Assembly (NCBI GenBank): GCA_944386285.1
Contig: CALXAM010000020.1
Span: forward strand, 28,286 to 92,285
Source: an uncultured Clostridia bacterium
GTDB lineage: Bacteria > Bacillota > Clostridia > Oscillospirales > Ruminococcaceae
Direction of reading: 5' to 3'
Length of the DNA: 64,000 nt
Shown here: positions 26,761 to 36,903 of the stretch, piece after piece
Numbering within the stretch: the stretch's first letter is position 1
How the letters are laid out: every line of letters starts with the position of its first letter
Program-made: the position numbers and the translations under genes
Notes under the pieces: model-generated
The model's database searches: none
Seen by the model: only the letters and a program-made list of their open reading frames with translations
Told to the model about the DNA's origin: nothing

Positions 26761-27525
26761 TTGATCAAGAAAGATCTTTCCAACCGCGTGCATCTGATTG
26801 ATGAAGTGCGTGGATTTTCTATTTTATGTATGGTTGTTTATCACGCCGCCTATGATCTTGTTGCATTGTTCGGCGTATCCATTCCGTTATTTTTTTCACC
26901 GGTGATGCAAAATTTCCTTCAGCCATTGTTTGCAGGACTTTTTATCTTCATCTCCGGCACAGCCGCAAACTATTCACATTCAAATCTAAAACGCGGTGCG
27001 ATCTGCTTTTTGCTTGGTATGGTGCTTACAATCGGTACATGGATTGTCATGCCCAGTCAGTTTATTGCGTTCGGCATTCTCCATTGCTTAGGTGTGTGCA
27101 TGATGCTTTCTCCGTTATTTTTATCACTCGCCAAAAAAATTCGGCCAATCGTACTCATTCCGGTTTCACTTGTTTTGTTTTTCTTACTCTATTCATTGCC
27201 GCAAGGACAAATCGGACTGTTTTCCTTGACCTTTGCTATACCGCATGCATGCTACGATACACCGTTTCTTTTCTGGCTTGGTCTGCCGAACAGCACGTTT
27301 TTCTCGTCTGACTATTTCCCTCTAATCCCATGGATTTTCGCTTTTTTAGCGGGTGTATCGTTCGGACGGATTGTAAAAGAAAATCGCTGTCCTGCCTTCT
27401 TCTACAAAGTGCACTGCCGCCCGCTCGCATTGATCGGCCGGCACACATTGGTGATCTATCTTTTGCATCAGCCGGTTGTTTACGGCATTTTCTCTCTGCT
27501 GGCTTTTTTGTTTCCGCGCGGATAA
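26761..27525 (+). CDS. DUF1624/HGSNAT-like membrane acyltransferase
   Basis: 254 residues, about seven membrane helices. Starts at TTG 26761 after AAAGGGGG. The motif LIDEVRGFSILCMVVYHAAYDL (first loop, Arg-Gly and His) is the heparan-alpha-glucosaminide acetyltransferase-like/DUF1624 signature, and FISGTAANYSHSNLKRG and GRHTLVIYLLHQPVVY are further matches. Members may pass acetyl groups across the membrane to glycans; no substrate is proven for this bacterial group. It stands alone with its own promoter, divergent from zapA. Confidence 0.78.
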   Translation: MIKKDLSNRVHLIDEVRGFSILCMVVYHAAYDLVALFGVSIPLFFSPVMQNFLQPLFAGLFIFISGTAANYSHSNLKRGAICFLLGMVLTIGTWIVMPSQFIAFGILHCLGVCMMLSPLFLSLAKKIRPIVLIPVSLVLFFLLYSLPQGQIGLFSLTFAIPHACYDTPFLFWLGLPNSTFFSSDYFPLIPWIFAFLAGVSFGRIVKENRCPAFFYKVHCRPLALIGRHTLVIYLLHQPVVYGIFSLLAFLFPRG

Positions 27526-27623
27526 CCAGTGCCATATAAACGTGCACTTATAAACACGCATATTGATTGTTATGCGCTTTACTTAAATTTAACGTTGATG
27601 TCTCTGTTTTTTGACAAAACTAC

Positions 27624-27652
27624 TGGAATATGAATCAAAAATAGTGTAGAAT
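27624..27652 (+). promoter_or_regulatory. Tentative promoter of pyk
   Basis: TGGAAT (27624-27629), 17 bases, TAGAAT (27647-27652). A perfect TTGACA at 27611-27616 is too far from this -10. Confidence 0.3.
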
Positions 27653-27719
27653 AGCAGTAGAAATTTTAATAGGTAAGAATATATAAAAAAACGCTCAAAT
27701 CACAAGGAGGTTTCCCGCT

Positions 27720-29471
27720 TTGAGAAAGACGAAAATTATTTGCACATTAGGTCCAGCATCCGCTTCCGATGAAATTGTTCGGGAACTGATGCTCTCGGGT
27801 ATGAACGTCGCACGTTTTAACTTTTCCCACTCAACTCATGCAGAGCATAAAAAACGGTATGATCAGGTCGATCGTATCCGTCGTGAACTTGGTCTGCCGG
27901 TTGCTATGTTACTTGATACAAAAGGCCCAGAAATTCGCATTGGCTTGTTTGAGAACGACCGTATCACCTTGAAAAAAGGCGATCATTTCACCCTTACAAC
28001 ACGTGATGTCATGGGTACAAACGAAATCGTTTCGATTTCCTATAAACAACTTCCATTTGATATTTATGACGGATGCCGCATTTTGATTGACGACGGTTTG
28101 ATCGAAATGCACGTGCTCTCTCATACCGACACGGATATCGTCTGCCACGTTGACAACGGCGGCCCAGTATCAAACCGCAAAGGCGTAAACGTCCCGGGCG
28201 TGCGTCTGTCGATGCCGTATATCAGCGAGCAGGACCGCCGGGACATCCTGTTCGGCGCAGAGACAGGCTTTGACTTCATCGCCGCTTCGTTTGTCAGAAG
28301 CGCAGAGGACATCGAAGATGTCCGCACCATTTTGAGCACCGTCGACAGAAAGAACATCCGCATCATTGCAAAAATCGAAAACGCAGAGGGTGTCAAAAAC
28401 ATCGACGAGATTCTGCGCGTGGCAGACGGCATCATGGTTGCCCGCGGCGACATGGGCGTCGAGATTCCGTTTGAAGAACTGCCGGGCATTCAGAAAAAAC
28501 TCATCAAAAAAGCATTCAATGCCGGCAAACAGGTCATCACTGCAACCCAGATGCTCGATTCCATGATTAAAAACCCGCGCCCGACCCGTGCGGAAACGAC
28601 CGACGTTGCAAACGCAATCTACGACGGGACAAGCGCCATCATGCTGTCGGGTGAAACGGCGGCCGGCCTTTATCCGGTTGAGGCATTAAAAACAATGGCA
28701 ATGATCGCAGAGCGCGCAGAACGCGAAATCGACTATGAAAAACGGTTCCGCGCAAGAGAGATGAGCGAACTGCCGAACATCACAAACGCAATTTCCCACG
28801 CAACCGTTACCACCGCGATGGATTTGAAAGCGGCGGCAATCTTGACCGTCACCACCGCAGGACAGACGGCACGGATGCTCTCGAAATACCGTCCGCAGTG
28901 CCCGATCATTGCAGGCACACCGAATGAACAGGCTTGCCGTCAGCTGAACCTCTCGTGGGGTGTCACACCGATTCTCTTAGAAGAAAAACACCAGGAAGAG
29001 GAGCTTTTCTCCCACGCAGTCGACTGCGCAAAACAGCACGGCCTCATCGTGGACGGCGACTTGGTCTGCATCACGGCAGGCGTTCCGCTGGGCATTTCGG
29101 GCACGACCAACATGATGCGCGTGCACATTGTCGGCGATATCTTAATCACCGGCACCGGCATCACCGAAAATCAGGTGCACGCGGACCTCTGCGTCTGCGA
29201 ATCGGAAGAAGAGGCACGCTTGCTTTTTAAGCCGGGTCAAATCCTCGTCATCAAAAAGACCTCGAATGCCATTTTGGATTTGATCAAAGACTGTGCCGGC
29301 ATCATCACCGAACAGGACGGCGCAAACTCTCATGCGGCAATCGTCGGACTTGCACTCAACAAACCGGTGCTCGTCGGCGCAAAAGGTGCAACCGAAATCC
29401 TGCGTTCGGGCACAAACGTCACCCTCGACGCAGAACGCGGCATCGTCTGCAATATGGCGAACAAAACCTGA
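27720..29471 (+). CDS. pyk: Pyruvate kinase with C-terminal PEP-utilising domain
   Basis: 583 residues from TTG 27720 after AAGGAGG. Core signatures are TKIICTLGPAS, MNVARFNFSHS, the active-site motif IIAKIENAEGV, MVARGDMGVEI and TATQMLDSMIKNPRPTRAE. The extra last ~110 residues hold TEQDGANSHAAIVG, the phosphohistidine loop of PEP-utilising enzymes, as in Bacillus and many Clostridia. It makes pyruvate and ATP from PEP. Codon choice shifts from mixed to strongly C-ending after about 28150. guaB follows, with its own promoter. Confidence 0.97.
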   Translation: MRKTKIICTLGPASASDEIVRELMLSGMNVARFNFSHSTHAEHKKRYDQVDRIRRELGLPVAMLLDTKGPEIRIGLFENDRITLKKGDHFTLTTRDVMGTNEIVSISYKQLPFDIYDGCRILIDDGLIEMHVLSHTDTDIVCHVDNGGPVSNRKGVNVPGVRLSMPYISEQDRRDILFGAETGFDFIAASFVRSAEDIEDVRTILSTVDRKNIRIIAKIENAEGVKNIDEILRVADGIMVARGDMGVEIPFEELPGIQKKLIKKAFNAGKQVITATQMLDSMIKNPRPTRAETTDVANAIYDGTSAIMLSGETAAGLYPVEALKTMAMIAERAEREIDYEKRFRAREMSELPNITNAISHATVTTAMDLKAAAILTVTTAGQTARMLSKYRPQCPIIAGTPNEQACRQLNLSWGVTPILLEEKHQEEELFSHAVDCAKQHGLIVDGDLVCITAGVPLGISGTTNMMRVHIVGDILITGTGITENQVHADLCVCESEEEARLLFKPGQILVIKKTSNAILDLIKDCAGIITEQDGANSHAAIVGLALNKPVLVGAKGATEILRSGTNVTLDAERGIVCNMANKT

Positions 29472-29530
29472 GTGGATATTTTGAAATCTGAGCGTTTTGC
29501 CGAATTGTACGCCGGCAAAATACAGATTTC

Positions 29531-29559
29531 TTGACTTTAGACAAAAAAGAGCGTAATAT
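29531..29559 (+). promoter_or_regulatory. Promoter of guaB
   Basis: TTGACT (29531-29536), 17 bases, TAATAT (29554-29559). The leader is too short for a purine riboswitch. Confidence 0.6.
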
Positions 29560-29595
29560 ATTGTGCAAAAACATGTCGAATAAGGAGCGATGACT

Positions 29596-31107
29596 ATGGC
29601 ATTTTACTTTGAGGAACCGTCCCGCACATTCGGAGAATATCTGCTGGTGCCGGGCTACTCTTCCGCTGAGTGCATTCCGGCAAACGTGAGCTTAAAAACA
29701 CCGGTTGTCAAATTTAAAAAAGGTGAAACCTCTGCCATCACGATGAACATTCCGCTTGTTTCCGCGATCATGCAGTCGGTTTCTGGCGAAGAAATGGCAA
29801 TCGCACTCGCAAAAGAAGGCGGCATCTCGTTTATCTACGGTTCGCAGTCGGTCAAAGACGAGGCGGCAATGGTTGCACGCGTCAAAGCGTATAAAGCCGG
29901 ATTTGTTACATCGGATTCGAACATCCGTCCCGATGCAACTCTCGCAGACATCCTGGCACTCAAAGAAAAAACCGGTCACTCCACCGTCGCTGTCACAGAG
30001 GACGGCACTGCAAACGGCCGTCTGGTCGGCATTGTCACAAGCCGTGACTACCGCGTGAGCCGCATGTCGCTCGACGAGAAAGTGTCCTCGTTCATGACAC
30101 CGCTTGAAAAACTCGTCTGCGCACCGGACACCACCACCCTCAAAGAGGCAAACGACATCATCTGGGATCACAAATTAAACTCCCTGCCGCTCGTTGACAG
30201 CGAGGGCCGTTTAAAATACATGGTGTTCCGCAAAGACTATTCGACACACAAAGAAAACGTAAACGAACTGCTCGACGCTTCCAAACGCTATATGGTCGGC
30301 GCCGGCATCAACACAAGAGACTACGCAGAGCGCGTTCCGGCACTTGTTGAAGCAGGCGCAGACGTGCTGTGCATCGACTCCTCCGAGGGCTTTTCGGAGT
30401 GGCAGTCCCGCACACTCGCTTGGATCCGCGAAAAATACGGCGACACCGTTAAAGTCGGCGCCGGCAACGTCGTTGACCGCGAAGGCTTTTTGTTCCTTGC
30501 TAAAGCAGGCGCAGACTTTATCAAAGTCGGCATCGGCGGCGGCTCGATCTGCATCACCCGTGAGCAGAAGGGCATCGGCCGCGGACAGGCAACCGCACTC
30601 ATCGAAGTGGCAAAAGCACGCGACGAGTATTTCGAAGAAACCGGCATCTACATTCCGGTATGCTCCGACGGCGGCATCGTTCACGACTATCACATGACAC
30701 TGGCACTGGCAATGGGCGCAGACTTCCTCATGCTCGGCCGTTACTTCTCCCGCTTTGACGAGAGCCCGACCAACAAAGTCATTATCAACGGCAACTATAT
30801 GAAAGAGTACTGGGGCGAAGGCTCCAGCCGTGCAAGAAACTGGCAGCGTTATGACCTCGGCGGCGACAAAAAACTGTCGTTTGAAGAGGGTGTTGACTCC
30901 TACGTACCGTATGCAGGCTCGTTAAAAGACAACGTCGGCCAGTCGCTCGCAAAAGTACGTTCGACCATGTGCAACTGTGGCGTATTAAACATTCCGGATT
31001 TGCAGAAAAACGCAAAACTGACGCTCGTTTCGTCCACCAGTATCGTGGAGGGCGGCGCACATGACGTTGTGCTGAAAGACAACAATGCAGGATACTCTTC
31101 AAAATAA
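29596..31107 (+). CDS. guaB: IMP dehydrogenase
   Basis: About 503 residues, starting [20 protein letters not shown]. The second ATG (29596) has better spacing from AAGGAG than the one at 29590. A CBS pair lies at about 95-215 ([14 protein letters not shown]). The catalytic Cys loop is [18 protein letters not shown] and the flap holds [11 protein letters not shown]. It oxidises IMP to XMP for guanine nucleotide synthesis. The sequence differs from the classical GuaB pattern in several places (GGGSICITR instead of GPGSICTTR), as in a clostridial subgroup. Strong codon bias suggests high expression. Confidence 0.93.
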   Translation: MAFYFEEPSRTFGEYLLVPGYSSAECIPANVSLKTPVVKFKKGETSAITMNIPLVSAIMQSVSGEEMAIALAKEGGISFIYGSQSVKDEAAMVARVKAYKAGFVTSDSNIRPDATLADILALKEKTGHSTVAVTEDGTANGRLVGIVTSRDYRVSRMSLDEKVSSFMTPLEKLVCAPDTTTLKEANDIIWDHKLNSLPLVDSEGRLKYMVFRKDYSTHKENVNELLDASKRYMVGAGINTRDYAERVPALVEAGADVLCIDSSEGFSEWQSRTLAWIREKYGDTVKVGAGNVVDREGFLFLAKAGADFIKVGIGGGSICITREQKGIGRGQATALIEVAKARDEYFEETGIYIPVCSDGGIVHDYHMTLALAMGADFLMLGRYFSRFDESPTNKVIINGNYMKEYWGEGSSRARNWQRYDLGGDKKLSFEEGVDSYVPYAGSLKDNVGQSLAKVRSTMCNCGVLNIPDLQKNAKLTLVSSTSIVEGGAHDVVLKDNNAGYSSK

Positions 31108-31121
31108 TAAACTCAAAGATA

Positions 31122-31155
31122 AAAAAACAGATGTCCGATGGACATCTGTTTTTTC
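31122..31155 (+). terminator. Terminator of guaB
   Basis: AACAGATGTCC/GGACATCTGTT hairpin (31126-31136 and 31140-31150) with A and T flanks. Confidence 0.88.
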
Positions 31156-31184
31156 TTGCGTTTTTTTAAAGCTTCTGATATAAT
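31156..31184 (+). promoter_or_regulatory. Promoter of the AGCS symporter
   Basis: TTGCGT (31156-31161), 17 bases, TATAAT (31179-31184) with an extended TG element. Confidence 0.6.
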
Positions 31185-31252
31185 AGCTTTATATCGCGCA
31201 CATTTGTTTTCGTGTGGCGAACAAATTTTGCTTTTGTTTATGGAGGGTGTGT

Positions 31253-32680
31253 ATGGAAGCGATTTTAAACGCAATTAAGCAAGCGAATGATGTCGTGAAC
31301 GATTTTGTATGGGGTCCGCCAATGCTTTTATTATTGTTATTTGTCGGAATCTATTTTTCCATTCGTTTGCGCTTTTTTCAAATTCGGCGGTTCGGTCATG
31401 TATTTAAAGAAACCATCTGCTCCACTTTTTCAAAAAAGCAGCCAAACGAGCCGAAAAATCATCGTGCAATCACCCAATTTCAAGCGCTGTCTACCGCACT
31501 CGCTTCTACGATCGGCACGGGAAATATTGTTGGTGTCGCCACTGCAATGGCTGCCGGTGGTCCTGGCGCTGTGTTTTGGATGTGGGTGAGTGCCTTCTTT
31601 GGCATGATGACACACTTTGCCGAAAATGTTCTGGGAATCTTTTACCGCCACAAAAACCAAAAAGGCGAGTGGTGCGGCGGTGCAATGATCTACATTGAAA
31701 AAGGTCTTCACTGCAAATGGCTTGCGGTTTTATTTTCCGTATTTTGTTTGTTTGCTTCCTTTGGCATTGGTAATATTGCGCAGATCAACTCCATTTCAAC
31801 TTCACTTGAAACATCGCTTTCCATTCCGCCTATTGTAACAGGAATCGTACTGGCTGCCGTTATGGCAATCATTTTAATCGGCGGTCTCAAACGCATCGCA
31901 GCAGTTGCTGAAAAATTGGTTCCGTTTATGGCGCTTGTCTATATTCTCGGTGCACTCATCATCATTGGTATGAATGCGCCGCAGATTCCCGCAGCGTTTG
32001 CTTCTATTTTTAAAAGTGCTTTTTCGTTTGAATCCATTGGCGGCGGTATTATGGGATATGGTATTTCACTGGCTATTCGCTACGGCGTCGCACGCGGTGT
32101 ATTTTCAAACGAAGCGGGTCTTGGCTCATCCGTCATGGTTCACTCCGCCGCAGATGTAAAAGAACCGGTGAAACAAGGCCTTTGGGGAATTTTTGAAGTT
32201 TTTGTCGATACGATTATTGTCTGCACTCTGACCGCCTTGGTTATTTTATGTACCGGAGCACTTGACATCGGAGGCGAAGGTGCTGAAATTACCATGAATG
32301 CGTTTACAAACGGGTTTGGTTCTTTCGGCGGCATTTTTCTCTCTTTAGCAATTCTATTGTTCGCTTTTACAACTGCATTGGGCTGGTCTTATTATGGGCA
32401 ACGCGCAGTCGAGTATCTGTTTGGGTCAAAAGCTGTCATCATCTATCAAATCCTATTCATCGGCGTAATCGTGATCGGCTCTATCTCAACGGTTCAGCTC
32501 GTCTGGGACTTGTCCGATACTTTTAACGGGTTGATGGCGCTTCCAAACCTAATTGGTGTATTGCTGCTGTCTCCAAAAGTCATAAAAATCACAAAAAACT
32601 ATATCGCACGGCGATTTAAACAGGAATCAGTAAAACCTGTTCTTTCCGTTTACGATGATGAAGCTGACAAGAAACAATAA
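31253..32680 (+). CDS. Alanine/glycine:cation symporter (AGCS family)
   Basis: About 475 residues from ATG 31253 (GGAGGG upstream). Family marks are VWGPPMLLLLLFVGIYFSIRLRFFQIRRF at the N-terminus, QFQALSTALASTIGTGNIVGVATA, GPGAVFWMWVSAFFGMMTHFAEN and GVARGVFSNEAGLGSSVMVH. About ten helices. It imports alanine, glycine or related amino acids with sodium or protons. Its own promoter and terminators make it a single-gene unit. Confidence 0.93.
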   Translation: MEAILNAIKQANDVVNDFVWGPPMLLLLLFVGIYFSIRLRFFQIRRFGHVFKETICSTFSKKQPNEPKNHRAITQFQALSTALASTIGTGNIVGVATAMAAGGPGAVFWMWVSAFFGMMTHFAENVLGIFYRHKNQKGEWCGGAMIYIEKGLHCKWLAVLFSVFCLFASFGIGNIAQINSISTSLETSLSIPPIVTGIVLAAVMAIILIGGLKRIAAVAEKLVPFMALVYILGALIIIGMNAPQIPAAFASIFKSAFSFESIGGGIMGYGISLAIRYGVARGVFSNEAGLGSSVMVHSAADVKEPVKQGLWGIFEVFVDTIIVCTLTALVILCTGALDIGGEGAEITMNAFTNGFGSFGGIFLSLAILLFAFTTALGWSYYGQRAVEYLFGSKAVIIYQILFIGVIVIGSISTVQLVWDLSDTFNGLMALPNLIGVLLLSPKVIKITKNYIARRFKQESVKPVLSVYDDEADKKQ

Positions 32681-32712
32681 AAAACAGACGCATATGCGTC
32701 TGTTTTTTTATT
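32680..32712. terminator. Bidirectional terminator (AGCS / aldo-keto reductase)
   Basis: A perfect palindrome ACAGACGCAT/ATGCGTCTGT flanked by A and T runs, between the two convergent genes. Confidence 0.88.
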
Positions 32713-32719
32713 TTATAAC

Positions 32720-33862
32720 TTATAACGAACGAAGTACTTCTTCCACACGTTTGAGCTCACTGCGAATGGACAGGTGCTGCGGACATTTGCGCTCACAATA
32801 TCCACAGTTTACGCAGTCTTTGGATGTTGCGCCAGGCGCTTGCTCTTCCGAGCCGTTTTCATACGCTGTGAAATCTTTTTTCGCCGTTTCGGACAATCCA
32901 TATACATTGTAGTAAGTATAATCGGCAAAAATCCGCGGAATATTGATTCCTTTGGGACATGGCTGGCAATAGCCGCAACCAGTGCAATAAAGTTCAGAGA
33001 ACTTGTGAAGTTCTTCGAGCGCCTTTGTCATCTTATCAAAATCTTCTTTAGTCAAATCTCCGCTTTGTTCAGCAACTGCAACATTCTGCTCCACCATCGA
33101 AAGCGTCTGCATTCCTGAAAGCGCACAGGAAATATTCGGGTTTCCAAGCACAAACCGAAATGCCAGCTCATATGTCGAAAGCGACGCATTGTTCGCAATC
33201 TTTTCACCGAGCGCAGTCGGTGCTGCCAATCGTCCGCCGCCGACCGGTCCCATTGCGACAACGCCGACACCGCGGCTTGCTGCAAACGCAATCATCTCTT
33301 CATTTTTGCGGTCGAGCATGTTGTATTGTACAAGCATCGTTTCCATCTCAGGCGCTTTTTCAAGGATATACTGAATCACCGATGGATCGTCATGGAACGA
33401 AAACGAGATATGACGAATTTTGCCCTCTGCTTTTGCTTTGAGCGCTTCGTCAATCAGCGACAATCCCATAATTTTTTCATCAAACACCTTTTTATTGATT
33501 GCCCAGAAGTGATAAAAATCAATATAGTCGGTGTCAAGCTTTTTTAAGCTGTCCTCAAGCAGCCGGCGGTAATCCTCACGTGAGTGCACATTTTCCATCG
33601 GACATTTGGTAGAAATATAAACCTTGTCACGGATGGGCTTTAATGCTTTGCCGACAGCGACTTCCGAATCAGCATGACAATAAAAATAAGCAGTGTCAAA
33701 ATAGTTTACACCGAGTTCTGCCGCACGGCGCAGCATCTCGTTCGATTTTTCATAATCCACATGGAATGTTCCATTTTCCTCTACTTCCGGCAGGCGCATG
33801 CAGCCAAAACCAAGTGCTGAAATTGAAACACCGGTATTACCGAATTTACGATATTGCATCAT
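32720..33862 (-). CDS. Aldo/keto reductase with C-terminal ferredoxin-type 4Fe-4S domain
   Basis: About 380 residues from ATG 33862 (GGAGG, nine bases). The AKR barrel has GFGCMRLPEVE, NYFDTAYFYCHADSE with catalytic Asp and Tyr, and DYIDFYHFW. Residues ~290-370 carry two Cys clusters, CTGCGYCQPCPKGI and CVNCGYCERKCPQ, able to bind 4Fe-4S clusters. This fusion is common in anaerobes. Substrate unknown. Palindrome at 33891-33907 near its start site. Confidence 0.93.
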   Translation of the reverse strand: MMQYRKFGNTGVSISALGFGCMRLPEVEENGTFHVDYEKSNEMLRRAAELGVNYFDTAYFYCHADSEVAVGKALKPIRDKVYISTKCPMENVHSREDYRRLLEDSLKKLDTDYIDFYHFWAINKKVFDEKIMGLSLIDEALKAKAEGKIRHISFSFHDDPSVIQYILEKAPEMETMLVQYNMLDRKNEEMIAFAASRGVGVVAMGPVGGGRLAAPTALGEKIANNASLSTYELAFRFVLGNPNISCALSGMQTLSMVEQNVAVAEQSGDLTKEDFDKMTKALEELHKFSELYCTGCGYCQPCPKGINIPRIFADYTYYNVYGLSETAKKDFTAYENGSEEQAPGATSKDCVNCGYCERKCPQHLSIRSELKRVEEVLRSL

Positions 33863-33890
33863 TTTTAAAATCCTCCCTCGACACAATCAA

Positions 33891-33907
33891 ACCGTGTAAA
33901 ACACGGT
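33891..33907. promoter_or_regulatory. Palindrome near the aldo-keto reductase start site
   Basis: ACCGTGT, 3 bases, ACACGGT. It lies immediately downstream of the expected transcription start, so it could be an operator or a leader hairpin. Confidence 0.45.
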
Positions 33908-33917
33908 ACTCGATTTC

Positions 33918-33945
33918 ATTATATCATAAGTTTTGCCTGGTGCAA
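33918..33945 (-). promoter_or_regulatory. Promoter of the aldo-keto reductase gene
   Basis: Minus strand: TTGCAC (33945-33940), 16 bases, TATAAT (33923-33918) with an extended TG. Confidence 0.5.
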
Positions 33946-34020
33946 GAGGATACGATTTTTCTGTCTTTTAAATATTTGTGCAACTTCATTAAAATTCCAG
34001 ACCATTTTTCTCATTCTCTA

Positions 34021-34049
34021 TTGAAAACAGGGAAGTGGAACGGTATAAT
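34021..34049 (+). promoter_or_regulatory. Promoter of the murQ operon
   Basis: TTGAAA (34021-34026), 17 bases, TATAAT (34044-34049); AGGAGG precedes murQ. Confidence 0.65.
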
Positions 34050-34090
34050 GAAACCAAAGAAAAAGCGGAAGAGAATGAGGAGGTCTTTGG

Positions 34091-34990
34091 ATGAATATTG
34101 ATTTTTCTTCCATGGCAACGGAACAACGCAACCCTAACACAATGGAAATTGACACTTTGTCTACGATTGATATGGTACGGCGTATCAATAACGAAGACAA
34201 AACTGTGGCTTTGGCAGTCGAGAAAGAGCTTGACTCGATCGCCAAGGCAATTGATGTGATCACAGAACAATTAAAAAAAGGCGGACGGCTGTTTTACTGC
34301 GGTGCCGGTACTTCAGGCCGGCTCGGCGTACTCGATGCCAGTGAGTGTCCGCCAACATACGGTGTTTCGCCTGATTTGGTTATCCCACTGATTGCGGGCG
34401 GAAAAGAAGCGCTGTTAAATGCAAGAGAAGGTGCAGAAGATGATTTTTCACTTTGTGAAGCTGACCTGCGCGCACATGATTTCTCAAAAGACGATGTCCT
34501 TGTCGGTATTGCGGCAAGCGGCCGCACACCATATGTATTAGGCGGCATGCGCTATGCCAAAGCTTGCGGCGCTCCGGTGATTTCATTGACCTGCAATGAA
34601 AAAAGTCAAATGGCAGCCGAAGCGGATATCGCAATTTCACCGATTGTTGGGCCAGAGGTTGTGACCGGTTCAACACGCATGAAAGCCGGTACAGCACAGA
34701 AACTGGTGCTCAACATGCTTTCAACAGGCGTAATGATCAAGCTTGGAAAAGTATATGAAAACCTCATGGTAGATGTGCAGCCAACAAATGAAAAGCTTGT
34801 GGCACGTACACGCCGTATTGTCATGCTTGCAACCGGTGTTTCCGAAGATGAGGCTGAAGCAGCACTTTCAAAGTGCAATCATCATCCAAAAACAGCAATC
34901 GTTATGATCAAGCGCGGTGTAGATGAAAAGGAAGCGGCTATGCTCTTGTTAGATGCAGACGGCTTTGTCAGAAAGGCGATTGAATCATGA
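34091..34990 (+). CDS. murQ: N-acetylmuramic acid 6-phosphate etherase
   Basis: 299 residues. The SIS-fold signature [21 protein letters not shown] is present with the catalytic Glu in SECPP, and [16 protein letters not shown] plus [18 protein letters not shown] are close MurQ matches. It removes D-lactate from MurNAc-6-phosphate and gives GlcNAc-6-phosphate. Cytoplasmic. First gene of a six-gene operon, overlapping the next gene by four bases. No MurR or MurP (PTS) lies here, so phosphorylation probably relies on the adjacent kinase. Confidence 0.96.
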   Translation: MNIDFSSMATEQRNPNTMEIDTLSTIDMVRRINNEDKTVALAVEKELDSIAKAIDVITEQLKKGGRLFYCGAGTSGRLGVLDASECPPTYGVSPDLVIPLIAGGKEALLNAREGAEDDFSLCEADLRAHDFSKDDVLVGIAASGRTPYVLGGMRYAKACGAPVISLTCNEKSQMAAEADIAISPIVGPEVVTGSTRMKAGTAQKLVLNMLSTGVMIKLGKVYENLMVDVQPTNEKLVARTRRIVMLATGVSEDEAEAALSKCNHHPKTAIVMIKRGVDEKEAAMLLLDADGFVRKAIES

Positions 34991-35883
34991 ACCGTTATGT
35001 GATAGGTGTAGACGCAGGCGGCACAAAAACAACAGCACAGGCATTTTTAGCTTCCAACGGTACACCGCTTTCCGTTACAGTCGGTGATTTTGGCAATGTA
35101 ACCGTTGATTTCGACAGAGGACTTGCACATATCATTGAAACAACGGATGCACTCATTGCGCAGACAGACGGAACCTGTATCTTTTTGTGCGTCGGCTGTG
35201 CCGGTGTAGAAACAGGGGATAAAAAAGCGCGGATGCAAGCGGCGTTAAACGCCCACTATCCGGATATTTCTGTATTCGTCACGAATGATGCCGTCCTCGC
35301 GCTGTACGGTGCATTAAAAGGTGAAGACGGTGTTCTGGTCATTGCAGGAACCGGTTCGATCGGCTATGCAAAGGTCGGAAAAGAAACCTATCGTGCAGGT
35401 GGCTGGGGACATCTTTTGTCAGACAAAGGAAGCGGATATTCGATCGTGATTGACGCATTTACGCGAATCACACGGGCATTTGATGAACGGCATTCCGATA
35501 CCCCGTTGGTCCATGCCGTATTTGACGCGCTCAATATCACAGAACTTCGATCGCTGATTGATTTTACGTACAAAAGTACAAAAGGAGAAATCGCTGCATT
35601 GATGCCGCTGATTGAACAGCTTGCAAACGAGGGGGACACTGTGTGTCAATCTATTTTAAATGATGCAGCTGATGCACTCGCTGATCTGGCAATTTTACTA
35701 TGCCGTCAAAACGATTTACATACTGTCGCTGTTTCCGGGAGTGTACTTACAAAATGCAAACCCGTTTTTAAACGCTTTGCGCAAAAACTGAATGAAGAAA
35801 TCGACGACGTTCAGATTATCAACGAACCATTTGACGCCCGCGTCGGCGCTTACAATTTATTTAAAACGCAATCACATTTTTAA
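34987..35883 (+). CDS. murK: BadF/BadG-type amino-sugar kinase (MurK-like)
   Basis: 298 residues. The ASKHA kinase fold shows phosphate-1 loop [33 protein letters not shown], phosphate-2 [14 protein letters not shown], and the adenosine region [11 protein letters not shown]. In Clostridium acetobutylicum the kinase MurK, encoded with murQ, phosphorylates both MurNAc and GlcNAc at C6; the same gene pair and family here support that role. Function transfer is inference, although gene order makes it strong. Overlaps murQ by ATGA. Confidence 0.85.
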   Translation: MNRYVIGVDAGGTKTTAQAFLASNGTPLSVTVGDFGNVTVDFDRGLAHIIETTDALIAQTDGTCIFLCVGCAGVETGDKKARMQAALNAHYPDISVFVTNDAVLALYGALKGEDGVLVIAGTGSIGYAKVGKETYRAGGWGHLLSDKGSGYSIVIDAFTRITRAFDERHSDTPLVHAVFDALNITELRSLIDFTYKSTKGEIAALMPLIEQLANEGDTVCQSILNDAADALADLAILLCRQNDLHTVAVSGSVLTKCKPVFKRFAQKLNEEIDDVQIINEPFDARVGAYNLFKTQSHF

Positions 35884-35898
35884 AAAGGAGGATTTTCT

Positions 35899-36873
35899 AT
35901 GATTGAACCACTTATTTTACGTGAAGATGCGGCACAAGCTGCTGCATTATTTGCGCGTACAACCGGCGGTGAAACAGTTTATCGTCCGCTGTCGGAAGAC
36001 GACTTTTATGACACATTCATCAAGAGCACTGATACGATCACCAAAATAAATCTTTGCGAAAAAGAAAATGATGTTGTCATCGGATTTGCAAGCGGGTGTA
36101 TCAATTCCGGAAAAGCTGTTGGCTACATCACGATGATCGTTGTTGATCGTGCACATCGCCGTGATGGTATCGGCACAAAATTGCTCGCAGCATTGGAAGC
36201 AGAACTGCACAAAGCAGCACCAATCCAATCCTATGAGATCACATTCTTCAATCCGGTGAACCTCACATGGATTGTCCCCGGTACTCCCGGACACGACCAT
36301 CCGAACGCACCGGGCATTGACGTCGCTTCGGACGGCTATTTGTTCTTTAAGAACAACGGCTACTTAGATACTGTATATCAAAATTCATTCTATCAGCCGC
36401 TTTCCCAGTTTGCAGTAAAACCAAAAATTCAGGCGCGAATCGACGGCTTGCGCGAACACGATCTGGCAGTCGGGTATTATGACAAAGAGCGTCATTTTGG
36501 CATGGAAGAATTATTTGATGATTTGGGCAGTGAGCTTTGGAAAACTGAAATTTTAGGAAACATTGCGCGTGAAGATGGCGGCGATCCAGTCATTATTGCA
36601 CACCACAACGGAAAGGCTGTTGGATTCACCGGTCCAATTCACGTACAGGAAAGCGGCCGTGGCTATTTCGCCGGTATCGGCATTCACTCAGAATACCGCG
36701 CTTATGGACTTGGCAGCGTGCTGTTTTCCGTGCTGTGCCGGTCGTTAAAGGAAATCGGCGCTTCCTACATGACACTGTTTACCGGAGAAACCAATCCGGC
36801 ACGGTATATCTATCAGTCTGCAGGTTTTAAAATCGTAAAGACCTGGGCAGATATGGAGAAAAAAATCAAATAG
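35899..36873 (+). CDS. Tandem GNAT acetyltransferase
   Basis: 324 residues, ribosome site AAGGAGG. Two GNAT folds: the first (about 10-150) has the acetyl-CoA loop VVDRAHRRDGIGTKLL, the second (about 190-320) GIHSEYRAYGLGSVLF and a final NPARYIYQSAGFKIV. Likely an N-acetyltransferase. Within the murQ-namZ operon a target could be an amino sugar or a peptide amine, opposing the deacetylase-like next gene. Substrate not known. Confidence 0.8.
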   Translation: MIEPLILREDAAQAAALFARTTGGETVYRPLSEDDFYDTFIKSTDTITKINLCEKENDVVIGFASGCINSGKAVGYITMIVVDRAHRRDGIGTKLLAALEAELHKAAPIQSYEITFFNPVNLTWIVPGTPGHDHPNAPGIDVASDGYLFFKNNGYLDTVYQNSFYQPLSQFAVKPKIQARIDGLREHDLAVGYYDKERHFGMEELFDDLGSELWKTEILGNIAREDGGDPVIIAHHNGKAVGFTGPIHVQESGRGYFAGIGIHSEYRAYGLGSVLFSVLCRSLKEIGASYMTLFTGETNPARYIYQSAGFKIVKTWADMEKKIK

Positions 36874-36903
36874 ACAAAACAAATTGAAAGGGGATTTTTA
36901 GAG

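Noticed and set aside
29472..29595. Purine riboswitch before guaB
   Set aside because: Too short and no matching conserved core; only a promoter and a weak hairpin.
29692..30693. Minus-strand frames of about 160 codons inside guaB
   Set aside because: Mirror frames of a C-biased gene; guaB is unambiguous.
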